Assembly: GCF_901000735.1 (NCBI RefSeq) | Contig: NC_081548.1 | Location: forward strand, 4,650,001 to 4,714,000 | DNA: 64,000 nt | Direction: 5' to 3' | Source of the DNA: Corylus avellana | Lineage: Eukaryota; Streptophyta; Magnoliopsida; Fagales; Betulaceae | Shown here: in pieces, positions 9,198 through 24,100 of the stretch | Numbering within the stretch: position 1 is the stretch's first letter | How the letters are laid out: the number at the start of each line of letters is the position of its first letter | Translations under genes and position numbers: made by a program | The notes under the pieces: generated by a model | What the model saw: the letters and a program-made list of their open reading frames with translations, nothing else | What the model was told of the DNA's origin: nothing | Database searches by the model: none

Positions 9198-12100
9198 CTA
9201 TTTAACTTCCTTGTTATGATTTCTCACGCCTTTCACGAGGGCCAATTCAGCAACCAAGGCAATATGATCACTTCCCCATTTCTGTAGAACAAAGTTGGTA
9301 AAAAATAGCTTAAGTGGAATATAACTACAATAAAATTAAACTATATTCTAAAGTGCAGGTAGTTTCTAGGATTAATTAATCTGTCATTCATTCAAGCAAT
9401 GCTCTTAAGTATGGAATTTCAAGCTGGGATGCGGATATGGGGCTAGGAAAACATGTAAAGCTTAACCTGCCAGCAAAAGAAATAGAAAAAGAAAAGGGCG
9501 GGGAGGTAGGTTTATCTGAAGAACCACTTCATCTGCCACAATAACGTGATTGACAGTAAAAATAGCACCAGTTTAACCAGAATATACAGGTTTATCTTAC
9601 AAAATATCGGAAGGAATAGAACAACTTTTTCTTTTATAGGGCACATATATTGTCAAAAAATTGATTAGATATTACTATAGTTAATATTTGAACCACTCAA
9701 GTCCCTTGATCTTTGCTGGATTTTATAGTTAGCATGGCCTTCCACCCATTTAAAGTGAACTCAAATTTTTACACCTAATATACCTTTGTTGGGAATCCTC
9801 GAGTCCATTGCATAGCCTGTTTTTTCATCGGAGCAAGAACCCTGACGGTCTGGAGAGCTTCAGAACGCCTGGATGTCAAATCAAATTTGAAAACTAACAA
9901 AAGAACATAAATTAAATCTCAAATTCACATTAGGTATACCCATAATACTGCTAGATATAACAGGAAAAACAGTCATCGTGTGAATAGATCAAAAAACATG
10001 TTCCTCATGTGTGATTGCTCCTATCTAAACTCCACTTTAATAAGCATTTGACAGAATACTGCATCAGGAACAGCAGAATCTTGGAAGCACTTACCATATG
10101 TAATCAACTGTGCCCATAAAACACCTGTTGTAACTGGTCACCAAAGGCTCTCCATTTGAGTCTCTAGTCCCTGAATAATCCTGCAAAGACGCAGAAATGT
10201 ATAACTTCCGATGCAGATCATAGTTGTGCAATCAAGATTACATAATATTTAATCATTGCAAAATTTTAAAAATCAATGATTGTTATGCACATCGAATAGA
10301 AAGTTCAAAGGAAGAGCAAAAGTAAAAGCTTGATCCACCTTGACTTCTGTGTATGTGCTCCTAAGCATTAAAGGATGTTCTAAAAGGTTGCAGTCTGCAT
10401 TGCCCGTTGCTGTTTCTATTTCCATTGGAGTCCATAATGATGGGTCATAAGCTGTTTTCTCCATATCAACAGGCTCTGAATCCAAGCCTGGAGATAAATC
10501 ATCCTCAATTTCATCATTCAGAGAACTCGAAGGTGAGTTGTGGGGAATGGATTCAAGCTCCTTGGAGTGATCTGATACTGCAAGATCTGATCTTAATTGA
10601 CCAAAATCAGATGGGAAGGCATCTCGACTATCGTGCAATGCAGATAAAAATGTACTATCTTCACCTACATTTCCACCTTCTGCCACTGCTTTATCAAGCT
10701 CATTTAGAGATAAATTCTCCAGTTTCTCCCCAACATCATCATTTGGTTTTTGATGGGGTGATAGATTTCCTAAGTTCCCTGGAGGAAAGACTTCACCAGC
10801 ATTGGAGAAGGAAGTCTGGCAGGATCGCTCAGATGATGAAATTTCTGAGTTAAAAGGATCGGCACACTCTGGATCAATCCTGGCCATGGTTGAATCATGA
10901 TTTCCCAGAAAGGAGATTGTAGGATCCTCACAGTTCACACTTTCATTTTCTACATAGTCATTGGACTCGGCATGTCCACCTAGTGATCCAGTACTCAAAT
11001 GAGCTGGGGCATTTACGTTCTCATTGTATCTAGTGTGGTTCGCATCAGAGTAAACCTCTTCAGGATGGGAAGCTACTGGAGCGTATTTATGAATCTCGTT
11101 ATGCGTAGTATGACCAGCAGGAAGCCCACCTTCACTGTAAGAAGTACTTGAGTTAATTTCCTTGCCATCTACCAATGATGGATCTGAACTTGAATTATTA
11201 GCAGATCCAGTCCTGCAATATCTTGCAAGCTTCAACATTTAGGGTCACACAAATAAACCTAGATTATCTCATCAAATGAACATTTGACATGTACAGGCCT
11301 TACCCAGGATTTGGATTATATCGTCTTAGTGCAGGGATTACTGCACTAGCTTGTCCTGATACCTTATCTCTACCAATTTCAGATATATCTAGCTGCAACA
11401 GACTGATATACATTACATATTGTAATTCATAAACCCAACAAATTATCAAACATAGAAAAGAAAAGGCTTACCTTCCGTTCTGAGAGAAAGTTGTATAATG
11501 GACTCTGATGTGAGAACAAGAATGTAGTTGTCATGATACATTAAAACAGAAATTCAATTCAAAGATTGCATAACACCAAAACACAAAACTGAAACTTCAA
11601 GTGTCAAAAAAGTTATAACCTTTGGGGTACAATTAAAATCCCCACAAAAAATAACTGGAGCATCGTCCCAGAGCTTTGAAACAGAATGAGCCCTGTTTAG
11701 GAGCACCCTGACCTGTTTGAAGCAGACATAAGGGCGGAAAGCAATTACAGGTGGAACAGACAAACATTAGCATTGTAGCAGGTCAAGAAGTATATGATGG
11801 ACTTCACAGTTCGCACACAATAAATCTTTACGTGATTTCTTATACAAAATTGGCATGAAACAGGTTTTACATGCAATGTGATACAGAGCATAGCTTCAGA
11901 TTATGGGGCAGCCTCAACAAGCATCACAGTGCGGTTGTCAAAAACCAAGATGAGTAACATCTAGTGCAACACACCACCTAATACGCACAACAAACAATGA
12001 TTACATGCAATATAGTCAATCTAGTATCCAAGTGCCAAATTGATATTTACTTATCAAAAAAAAAAAAAAGTGCCAAATTGATCTAGAATGAAAAATATTG

Positions 12101-15100
12101 ACACGGCAAAAACTTTTTCTTTTTGTTAATAGATAATGTGGCATAAAATACTCCACCTCAAGCAAGCACATAAACCTTCCCCTTTTTCCATTTATATATT
12201 CACCAAACCTTGAAGCAAATATCTTACATCATTTGCATAAACAATATAGAGATAAAAGGTTAAGAGTAGAGAAGGAAAATGGTTAAAAACACCAACAGAG
12301 AAGTACATTGGAAAACAACCTTCCTATAACAATATTAGGTAGTGATACAGCAGTATCAGCTGCACTGAAAGAATCAAAATCATAGTACAAAGATATAACA
12401 AATGCTTCAATACTATAAGGGAAAAATAAATCATAGTAAAGAAAAAACATGGGCAAATTTTTACATCTTTGAAAAAGAAAATTGGGTGTCAATCTTGTCA
12501 ATTTGCCCCATGATCATGTCAATCAATTACAAATCAAGATAAACACACAAATGATGATAACAGAATTACATAGGAAAGAAAAAATCTGCCTAGCCTGCAC
12601 CAGAGAACGTAAATACCTGGCCAAGCTTAATTTCTCCTCTTTTAGGATTGTAAAGCACATGAATGTTACATATGACAACCTTACACGAACCTGATGAGCT
12701 GCAGATATAGAAATTAAATTTGTATTGATCATGCATGAAAAAAGCAGTAAGGTTCATCATATGCAAAAATTGAAAAGCACATAATACATGCAACAAGAGA
12801 GCACAAAGCTGGCCAAGTAAATGGCACAGTATCATTCAGAGAAGATATGCTTCAAACATCTAACTACACATGAAGTCGCAATTTGAATTAAAAATAAAGG
12901 GAAAAAAATCAGCTGAGACTAATAATAGTTAATAAAAAGGGATGCGCGCTTGTTTAACATAAAGTAATGCATGGATAATATTACCCTTGTCTTATTTCTC
13001 CTCCTCCAGGCCCCATATTATTAAGAAACCAAGTATCCAGAAAGACACTAACTCATCCAGTTCATTATTTTGTTCAACAAGCACACGGTTAAAACTCAAG
13101 TTTAGGGTTTCTAAAGTTCAATTCAAGAACAAGTACAATCAGTGGCGTTGAGACTTCATTTTCACCACAGAATTATGATCATATTATAAATTCACAATAA
13201 AGGACTAGAAGAAAAATGAAAACTTTATTAACAATAAAGAGCTTCCCATCCTTAAAGATCAATGTTTCATGAAGTACTTTAATCTGCAAATATTAAGTCA
13301 TAAGTAGACTAATTATGTCCTAATATGGAAGATATTCAAAAGCAAATTTATTACAAATATACATTTTATCAGCAAGTTAACCATAAATTACCTTATCGGT
13401 AGGGCTGCAGTCTCTTCAGTGCAATTTTGATTATTTAACTGTCAGAAAAAACATAACATCGCATTTATTGGCTAGAAGGCATGTCAAATCAGAGGGAATG
13501 GGGAAGTTGAGAAAAAACAATTGAAAACTGTATTTCAGGTTAATGGTTACAAAGATCTGATGTACCTCCAGCACACAAATTTGAGCAACATTATCCCGAA
13601 GTCCAAGCTTATTGAACTCAATGCACTCCTCATGAAGCAACTTGAATCTAATGTAGAGATAATACAATTAAGTTTTAGACAACTCCATTACCAAGACATT
13701 TTCTTGAAGATAAAAACCATAATAGCATCAGGATGAATTATAAAATTTAAAATTTAAAAAAAAACCCAACTCTTGGCGGCGCTAGCATTCATGAAAAACC
13801 ATGAAAAACAAAACAAAATCACAATGCTTCAATAATTACTTTCTCTCCAGATGCACCACATTAGGCAAGATGGAATCATCTTCCACACTGCTGCCCTATG
13901 AATACTACCAAACTGCTCTGTCCAATAGGTGAAGAGATCTACCACTCGTCTACGCATAACCCAGTCTAACCTAAAAAGACTGAATATCAAATTCCATAAG
14001 GCACTAGCAATCTCATAGTAGAGTAAAAGGTGATCAAAGGATTCCCCAATCTTCTTCCACATACAACACCAATCTACCACTATCATATGCTGCTTCCTTA
14101 GATTATCCATAATAATGATTTTCCCTAAAGCGGCCGACAAAGCAAAGAACGACACTTTCAAGGAACCTTAATTAGGTTTATGTAGAAATGTGACCATCTA
14201 CTCAATCATTGTGAAGATAGACTCACTATCAACGTGATAGATCCTACAAAGCAATCTCATGGTACCAAGAAAGTTAATGAGGGGATATTTTTCTTTTTAT
14301 AAGTAATCGAAATATCAAAAAGTATAAGGAGCTCCCATATACATAGGAAGTATACAAGAGAAACCACCTAGCTAGTAGAGAAAAAAAAACAAGAAGATTA
14401 TGATAACTAATCACCAAAAGAGAAACATAAGCAGCTCTCTAAAGATGCAAAGTGTCGAAAAATAAAGACTTAATTTCTTTCAAAGTCCTCTCGCTGTCCT
14501 CAAAACTCCTATTGTTTCTTTCCCTCCATAGACAGTACGAAAGGCACGAAGGTAAGGAGGAGATAATTAAACATAAGAACAGAGTTTTCCTCCAAACTAG
14601 GTTGGACGAATTTCTTTCAACCTAATCTATAAAAGTGACACGTGTCACTTGAACATATGAAAAACACATATTTTTTTAATAGCAAGGACAAAGTTGAAAT
14701 AAATTTTATTAAAAACTCATGTGCATCTCACATGTTATTAAAAAAATGGACATATGTCACTTTTATAGACAAGGTTTGAAGAAAATTCCTCCAACCCAGT
14801 TTAGAGGAAAACTCTGTCCTAAACATAATGTAAATTTTAGTACTAGAACATTGGTTTGGAAAATTTTGCTTGTTTAAAACTACAATTTTGTAGGAACATT
14901 TATTTATCTGGATAAGTAGAGGAACAAATACATATGTTTGATTCACAAATACACAGTAATCAGACATTTTGTGGGAGTTTATGTGGTATATGTGCTCGTG
15001 GACATAATTTGACATTAAATACCAGTTAATACATGCTAATAAGGGATCGTAAACGCTACACATATAATTTACCTTGATGTTCGCCAAAAGATTGCGCAGC

Positions 15101-18100
15101 CATCAACTGGCATTCCAGTGCGCATCTATATTTTAATCAAAAACATTGTTAGACATATTGTACCATGAGAACTTCTACATATTTCTCTTCTAAATAGAAA
15201 GATATTAGACAGTGAATCAATTAATAGTTGGTCAATATCACAAGTTCATAACCATAAACCCAAACTTTGTGTATATCTGAGGTACTCTATCTAGCCTGTT
15301 AATTTACTTTTTATCCTCTTTACTAACACCACCCAAGCCCACCATATGGAAAATAGATTAGAGAAGTTGACCAGATCTTATTAGTAAAAATAAAGATGTG
15401 TTCTTCTTTCGGGAATGGGGGTTAGGGTAAAGAAAATTAAGAACTTCAATCAAGCTTAGGTAAACAGTTGTGGCATTTGGAGCGTATAGGGGTCATCTTT
15501 GGAAGATGAGTTATTGGCGCCAAGTATGGGGAAACCTTGGGCCATTGGACCATGGAGTTGTTGAGAAATATTCATCGGTGGTCTTTGGAGAAGCATTAGG
15601 GCAGGCTGGAAACATTTGCTAGTTGTATTAGTTTTGTGGATGGGGATTGTACACGAGTGCGTTTTTGACATGATAGGTTGTATGGAGATAATGCTTTGAA
15701 AGAGTTGTTCCCTGATTTCTATTTAATTGCAGAGGACAAAAATGCTTCCATGCGCTCTTATTTAGGGCCTGTAGATTATGGGAAAACGCGCCCATTGAAT
15801 CTTCAGATCTATACAAGCTTTCCATGATTGGGAATTGGAGTAAGTTGATTTCTTAAATTAGACTTCAATGGGTGAAGTAACTGATCATTTGACGTGGAGG
15901 TTAAACATATGTGGTAAATTTGATGTTCATGCTATTTATGAGTTCTTACAAGGATCCAATGGAGTGCTATTTCCTTGAAAGGGTATTTCGTGCAGCAAGG
16001 TTCCCACAAAAGTTGCTTCTAACAGCAAACTCTCATTAAAAATATATATATTATTCTAGTATTGAGTTCTCTGTGCAAATGCAATGGTGAAACTATGTAC
16101 CATTTGTTGATTCAATGGGAGAACGAGAATGTGGAGTCCAATGGCTGAAGCTCAAGAAGGAGAATGATGTGCTCATTAGGTGAAGAGAAATAATTTGGAA
16201 GGAAAGTTAATATGGACAATTGGGAAGGAAAGAAATAACTGTATGGTCATTGGTGTGGATTTGTCTATTATTGAGTTGATATGTTCTTAAGACTATTGTT
16301 TGAGTGGTCTCATGTGTAGAAACCACTTCCATGACGTTCATTTTTTTTTTTGTAAATTTTATTAATTCTCTTTCTTTTTGATTGTGATTCTTTAGGCTTC
16401 GTGTACACATTTTCTGCACATGGGATAACCATTTTGTTTTCTAATAAAAAGTTTTATTACTTATCCAAAAAATAAAACATCAATGCATCCAACACAAAAA
16501 CTTACACTAGTAGGTAGAGAAGCCCAACAAGCACATAAACACATAACCCTTGTATAAATCACAATCCAAATCGTAGGACATACAGTCTTACAATATGATA
16601 GTTGTAGATGGTCATTTCGAAGTGCCTAGTTGACGCCAGTGAGCTTTCTTTCTCGTCAAAGACCACGCCAATGGCGATCCGGCACTCGCAATCTGTAGCG
16701 TCCCACGTCGCCTGGGTATGAAGATGGGGATGTGCTTATATGTATACTCGCACCCTTCATAACAACAACGCATTTTAAAGCCATGACAGTCATAATCCCA
16801 TTAGAACTCCACAGTTAAGTGTGCTTCTGTGAGAGTAGTATCAGGATGAGTGACCTCCTAAGAAGTTTTGTTCAGGGGAGCCAAAAGCTGACAATATCGT
16901 GTGTCATTGGGGTGGGACTACACCTCGGAAACCATAGGATCAATCTAACTCCTTTTAATGATTCATGCCCTTATAAGATTAATCCTTAAAGATACCTTGA
17001 TTTAATTTTAGACTTTGAAATTTCAAAATACTCTTCTAAGCATATCCTTACAATTTATCTAAATAGAAGAGCAACCCAACGCTACCCATCATCGAATTCA
17101 GGTATGGGGATGCAACCCTAAAAACCCCAACAGAACTTTTGGAAAAAGGTTGGTGATTTTATAACTCATCCATACATGCTTTTAAATTGCACTTCCTTTT
17201 ATATTTTATTGCCAAGTTTTATTCATTCACATGTCATTGTTTAAAGAGTTTTACGTGTTACAATTACCTTAACATTTTTATGATTTGTACATGACTATAA
17301 GTATGAATGAAAAGAGCTCTCAAGGTTTCATGGTGTATTATACAATTATAAATGAGCTCGCAAGTTTATATGAACTGTTACATGTACATTCATATTTATA
17401 AATGTTTAACCTCGAGGCACTATAATGTCACAACTGGTACTGGATCGCATGAGTAGCATGGCAAAAACACCGAAGAACAGTTACGAGAAGGTGTGTGTTA
17501 TCGGCTGGGTGGCCTTCACCTAGGGAAGTTCCCAACCCGGTAGCTCTTCCCTGTGACGACAGGATGAGCCTATGGATTCCTTCGGGACAAACCAATGTGC
17601 ACCGCTCATAGTAAAATTGCGAAGTTGGGTCAAAGGGTGAAACATTTTTTTTAAAGAAAAATGAAAGAAAGTGCTTACTCATTTTATAACCAACGTACTA
17701 TTCTTCCTTTATTTATTAATTATTTTATTATGTAAAAATTATTGTTGTGCATGACTGAGATTATGACATAAAAATCTGCATAGCATGTATTTTAGCATCC
17801 TGTTAATATGGTGTTGTGTTTAGTTACTGAGTTGTTGAACTCAACTCTTTCACTATAAACTTTTCAGATGGCCCTATATATCATAGCACTGAGGAAGGGG
17901 TACCGGTGGGCCTTCTGGTTGTTAAAGACTCGATCATCTGGCCCTATGACTGGGACACTTAAACTTATTGCTTTTTGGATTAGCAGGAGCAGTAGTAGTA
18001 GTAGTGTCTGGGACTCCATTGATAGACTAGATCACTTGGGACTAGCATAGACTATGCAGCTTTTGTTTATGTAGACTGTGCAGCTTTAGATCTTTTATAG

Positions 18101-21100
18101 GAGCGTTTGTTTATGTACACCTTACTAGGCCCTAGCAATAAGGTTTGACTTCTAACCTCAAAACAAGATATGAATTTCTTTCACTTGGTTTGGAAGTTTT
18201 ATGTGCTTCTTTGTCAATATATTTTTGTCCATTGCTTGGCTCCTAATTGAGGCTTGTCACACACAACACAATGGCATGGGTTGTGATGGTACATATTGAC
18301 ATTTGAGTGGTGTATAAAAATGACATGTTCATTCATCTTTTGATACTCTTACATGCTTTGGGTATTTTTGGCACACTCAACAAAGAGTTTATCCTATCAT
18401 GCAATTCTTAATCATTCATTGGATATACTCTTCTTAATGCTCCTGCTCTTACATGTTAAATGGGTCATAAATTGAGGGGGAGAAGTCGTATTCATGATCA
18501 TGCATCTCTTTTTCATGAATTTTGTTGAGTTTGTGCTTTGTTTTTTGAGCTTTCCTGTTCCACATGTGTTATGATTTTTGTGGAGTGTTTCAAGAAATAG
18601 GTGCGCCCCCTTGTCAATTTGTGACAAAAAGGGGGAGAAACAAGTGGCGGAGTTGGAAGTATGCTAAAGACAACCTTGTGTTCTTTACAGTCTCATTGGA
18701 TTAAGAGGTTGTCTCGGGGATTTTGAGTTTTATCATCGAATTGCCAAAGGGGGAGTTTGTTAGATATTTTTGTCTGTATTTGATTGGCTAATTTCGGTGA
18801 CTAAAACTTTTGTAAGTTGTTTACTTCGTTTCTGGAAGTTTTTGTAACACTTACAAGAAGGCAGTGCTGCTCGTTCGAAGTCTCGTTCGCAGTGCCGTTC
18901 AAATGCTACTATTCACTGAAGAAAACACAAGAAGTCAGAGCTGATCGTTCGAAGCCCCATTCGAACGCATTGTTCATGACACTGTTCACAGGTACTGTTC
19001 ATTGGAGGTCAAAGCTGACCGTTCAAAGCTCCGTTCGAATGATGGGTCGCAGGAACTTGTAATATGTTTATTTAATCATTTGGACAATGTTAGGGTTTCA
19101 TTTGACAGCTTGGAATCATGGGAAATTCCACTCAGCAGAAATTAGTGGAAGCATGCAAGCATGGGAGTATGTGAAGATTCCCACTTGGCAAGAATTAGTG
19201 GAAACATGAAGATTCCCACTCAACAGGAGTTAGTGTACAGCCTGTCATAGCACTTCCAATTGTCGAAGCACTGACCGTTTGAAACGCTAGGGTTTGCCGT
19301 TCGAATGGCTAGTGGTGACAACTTCGAATCTGCTTTTCATAAAGCATTTTTAGTGGAGCATGCCTATCTCCCACTTACTGACAGCACATGGGCCTCTGAC
19401 CGGTCGACCGCCATCTGACAGACAGCTTGACACCCACTACCAGTCTATCACCCACTTCAAGATGCTCTGTCGTACACTTCCAGCACAAGGAGCACTTGTA
19501 GTTCGAACGCCCAGTATAGTTGTTCGAACGCCCGTCAACAAATGTCATTTAATTAATGTTGACAAGCCCTGTTCTTAGGAAGCAATAAATATGGGAGTGG
19601 GCATTCGTTTTTCTTAAGCAAAAAGCAAGAGAGAAGCTCTACTTTGAGGGAAAAGCCTTAGTGCTTTATTGTTTGTTTCATTGTGTGCTAAGAGAGATTT
19701 TGTCATGTGCCATCAAGCCATAACTCTCTTCGAGTAATTGCTATTTTGTGATAGCAAGTGTTGTTGTTGATCATTTGTATTGTGTAATCAACTTTGAAGA
19801 AGAAGTCTACCAGAAGGGTCCGATAAAAGAGAATCACTTGAAGAGGATTGTGAGCTAAAAAGACGAGCTGGAGGCTTGTTGATTCGTACAGAGCCAAGGA
19901 CTTGCAAAGGGTTGTAAGTGTCCCCGTGTCTGTAATCTCTTGATAATTTGTCTGATAGTGATTATTCTAGGTTTGGCTTCCCAGGAGTGATTTTTCCAAG
20001 AAGAGGTTCTTGGTTTCCACTTTGTCAGCAAAAATACTTGTGTTCAAGCTTTATCGCTTTACATATTTTTGGTGATTGTTGTTGCTGCATGTGGTTAATT
20101 TTAATTCCGCATTTATTTTGATAAACACCTATTCACCCCCCCTCTAGGTGTATTTGGGAGTCTTAGTATATTTTCAGACAGGCATGCTCCACTAAAAGAT
20201 GCTTTCTGGAAAGCAGATTCAAAGCTGTCACCACTAGCCATTCGAACGACAAACCCTAGCGTTCAAACGGTCAATGCTTCCACAACTGGAAGTGCTCTGA
20301 CAGGCTGTCCACTAACTCCTGCTAAGTGGGAATCTTCATGTTTCCACTAATTCCTGCTGAGTGGGAATCTTCACATGCTCCTATGCTTGCATGCTTCCAC
20401 TAATTTCTGCTGAGTGAAACTTTCCATGATTCCAAGCTGTCAAATGAAACCCTAGCATGGTCCAGATGATTAAATAAACATATTACAACTTCTTGCGACC
20501 ACCGTTTGAGCGGAGCTTCGAACGATCAGCTCTAGCCTCCAATGAACAGTACCTGTGAACAGTGTCGTGAACAATACATATGCCGTGAACAATGGCATTC
20601 GAACGGGCATTCAAACGGTCAACTCTGACCTCCCGTGTTTTCTTCAGTGAATTGTAGCATTCGAACGGCATTGCGAACAAGCAGCACTGCCTTCCTATAA
20701 GTGTTACAAAAACTTCCAGAAACGAAGTAAACAACTTACAAAAGTTTTAGTCACCGAAATTAGCCAATTAAATACAGACAAATATCTAACAAACTCCCCA
20801 TTTGGCAATTCGGTGATAAAACTCAAAATCCTCGAGACAACCTCTTAATGCAATGAGATTATAAAGAACACAAGGTTGTCTTTAGCATACTTCCAACTCC
20901 ACCACTTGTTTCTCAATTTCTCCAAGAACAGAACGTCAAACAGAGAAAGAGAGAAGTGATGAGGTGATTTCCTTAGCTTGGGAGGCTGGGTCAGATGCGG
21001 GTGTGAGTGAATGATGCTGAAAGAAAGAAAGAAAAATACAGATTAAATGGATTGGACGAGAACTTGAGACAGGCCTTCTTGCTTGCTATGTTTCAGAATG

Positions 21101-24100
21101 TGCGTGAGGGAGATGAGAGGACTTTTGGGTTTCTAAATAATCAGAGAAAGAGGCAACTCGTGTCACGAGCTTATTGCCTGCTCAAGGCATGACTGAGATG
21201 TAATTTCAAAAATCGGAGTAGGCTGAAGCATGGCTAAGATGTGGCAAACGGAGAGAGGGAAGAGGGACACATTTCACCCTGAGTTTTTGAACAATACGTT
21301 GGTTTGGGAATTTTAAACTAAAAATAAATCTCCCACTATATTCTAGAAGGCTCTTCCTGTTATCTAATTGGTCAATGTCTCCCACAAGTAGTCTCGGGTC
21401 TCCTATTCTAATTGGTCTTGCTAGGCATAAATATATATATCTATAATTAATCTTTGCTACCCATGATGATTTTTGTGTTACCCATATGTGCACTTTAAAC
21501 TCTATATTTATGAGTGTTACACAGTCTATTCTGGTCGTAGACCAAAACTCTCCAGGGGTTGTAGACGTACAGGTGAGTCCTGATGCCCGACATGAGGGGT
21601 CCTCTTCCTCGTGAGGTTCTCACCAACGAGGTTTTCTTAAGTCAAGTTCATCCTCTATTCTATGGACACAGGCCCCGGGTTGGTGTTGGGTCCTAAAGAA
21701 GGTCCTGGGCTTTCAAGCATTGGGTCTTGGGGTAGCCCTATTCAATCTTCGCAAAAGGTGTCAGTAGACTCCTCCCAAAAGATGTTTAAGCCCTTGATGT
21801 TTTATAAGCACAAAAACAAGCACAAGTGGGAGTCAAAGGCTTGTGTTGATGTGGGTTTTCTTAGGCGGGATTTACTCGAGCCGAGCTCTTCTCTGGCAGC
21901 TCACGGTGAGCCCGGTCTGTCTCATTCTTCTTCGGCGTTGGATAGTGTTCTCGGGGAAGGGATGGATGAGGATTCGGGTAGTGTTCCTTCGTTCTCTCCC
22001 TGGGAGTGGTCTTTGCTTTGCTCCAAGGTGGGGTTCGGCACCAAGGCGCAAGAGGAAATGATTGTGGCCTTCCTTTCTACCCTTGATGAGGAGAATTATC
22101 GGGAGGATAAGATTGTGGGTTTTGAGTATTAAGGGTCTAGGGTTTCGACGTTCTATGGGACTTTTGTTTGGGTTGGGTCAGTGTTTCGTTGCGCCTTTCT
22201 TGTATACTATGTGTGTACACAGGGGCTCCTTATGCTGATTTTAATTAATTCGCATTACTTATATATAAAAAATAAAAATTATATATATATATGAAGAAAA
22301 AGAAAAAATGTTGTAGATAATCCGAATTAGATGTAAAGTCGAATCTTGGTGGGATCATAGCAGAATCACCAAGTCATATGATCTCATAAAATTACAACCC
22401 AACAATAGTTTGAAGTTGGAATGCGTGCGCGTGCGCACACAGATTGCATCTGGCCTTGGAGCTACTATAGGTGAATAGAATATGCTCTTTGTGGGATGTA
22501 GGAGCTACAACATTGCAATAGCACTTTCTATACTGCATTTTTTTTTTTTTTTTTTTATAACTAATCAAGATATCATTAAAAGCGTACAGCAACCCTACGT
22601 GCACAAGAAGTATACAAGAGAAGCCACCTACTTAGTAGGAGCAAAAAGAACAATAAAACCTTGATAACTAATCGCCAAAGGAAAAACATAAGTAGTTGTC
22701 CAAAGATACAAAGTGTTGAAAAATAAAGAGTTAATCTCCTCCAAAGTCTTCTCGCAATCCTTAAAACTTATATCATTTCTTTCCCTCCATAAATACCAGA
22801 TAAGGAATGAAGACACCACCTTCCACATAGCAACACTCCGAGTTCTACCGGCAGTCCAAAAACAAGCATACAAATCGACTACTCGCCTAGGCATAACCTA
22901 AAACAACCAAATCAATTAAAGAAACAATTTCAAATGGCACAAGCAACCTTACAATAAAGAAGAAGATGGTCCACGGACTCTCCATTCTTTTTGCACATAC
23001 AACACCTATCAACCACAATGATACGCTGCTTCCGAAGATTATCCATGGTAAGGATTTTCCCTAGAGCCGCCACGGTGCCACCACACAAATAAGGCCACCC
23101 TCGACGGAACCTTAATCACTCGTCCAAGGGAAACGGAAACCACCATGACAACCCATGACCCTGTAGAAGAATTTAACACCAAACAACCCTCTTTTGGAAG
23201 GGACCCACCACAACTTGTCTTCCCCTTCCCTTCTCATTCTTACTAAATACAACATCCTAAAGAATGAGGCAAAGGCATCCACCTCCTAATCTTGAGTTAC
23301 TCTAGCAAAGTTCACGTTTCACTGAAAGCCACCTCCAGAAAAGTAATCGACATATATCATTAAAAGCATAAGGCTCCCATAAGCATACAAAAGAAAACAT
23401 CTAGCTAGAAGGAGCAAAAATAACAAGGAAGTTTCTACACTACAACATTGTGTGGGTTAATTTTATTCAGCTAAGGTCTATGGGGCAGAAAAGAAGATCG
23501 CGAGAGGAGAGGCAAAAAAAACTCCATGTAATATTCTCTAGAAACTCCTCTCTTAAAGAGACTTGATTCCATCTATATATATATATATATATATATAATT
23601 ACGATTTTAGGCGCTGGAAATACTAGTCTTGAGCTTTTTATTCATTTTTTATTTTATTTAGCATACTACGATCATACAATACCATCCTACAATCCAATCC
23701 TGAAAATCCTAGGCACAATCCTGATACTAACCACTTTACCAACAACACGCTAAAGACCCCAACAACAGTGGATTTGCTGGCACAATGAGGCCCAACCAAG
23801 AAAAAGATAAACAGGTCCAATGATCCAAGAAATGGGTATGACATTTTGAATCCAACAACAAAGGCTTTTTGCCAATGGACTCAAAACAAGCCCCATACTA
23901 TTCATCTCAAATTCAATTTCCAACATTCTTACTTTTTACATCACATCAATCACATTTTATTACTATTCAAATAAAAAAATCACTGCAAAACAAAATTTTT
24001 CATTTTTCCATATCAAACATTCTTACTTTTTTTACACATCAATCAAATCTTGCTACAGTTTCAGGCCACTTTCTTTTTCCAAGCCATTGGCAAATAGAGC

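Noticed and set aside
16775..16880. 5S rRNA gene
   Set aside because: The match is part of a Cassandra LTR and has mutations in the internal control region; no 5S array spacing.
17868..18050. 60-codon plus frame with Ser run
   Set aside because: Short, with an (AGT) microsatellite and no motif; lies in repeat-like intronic DNA.
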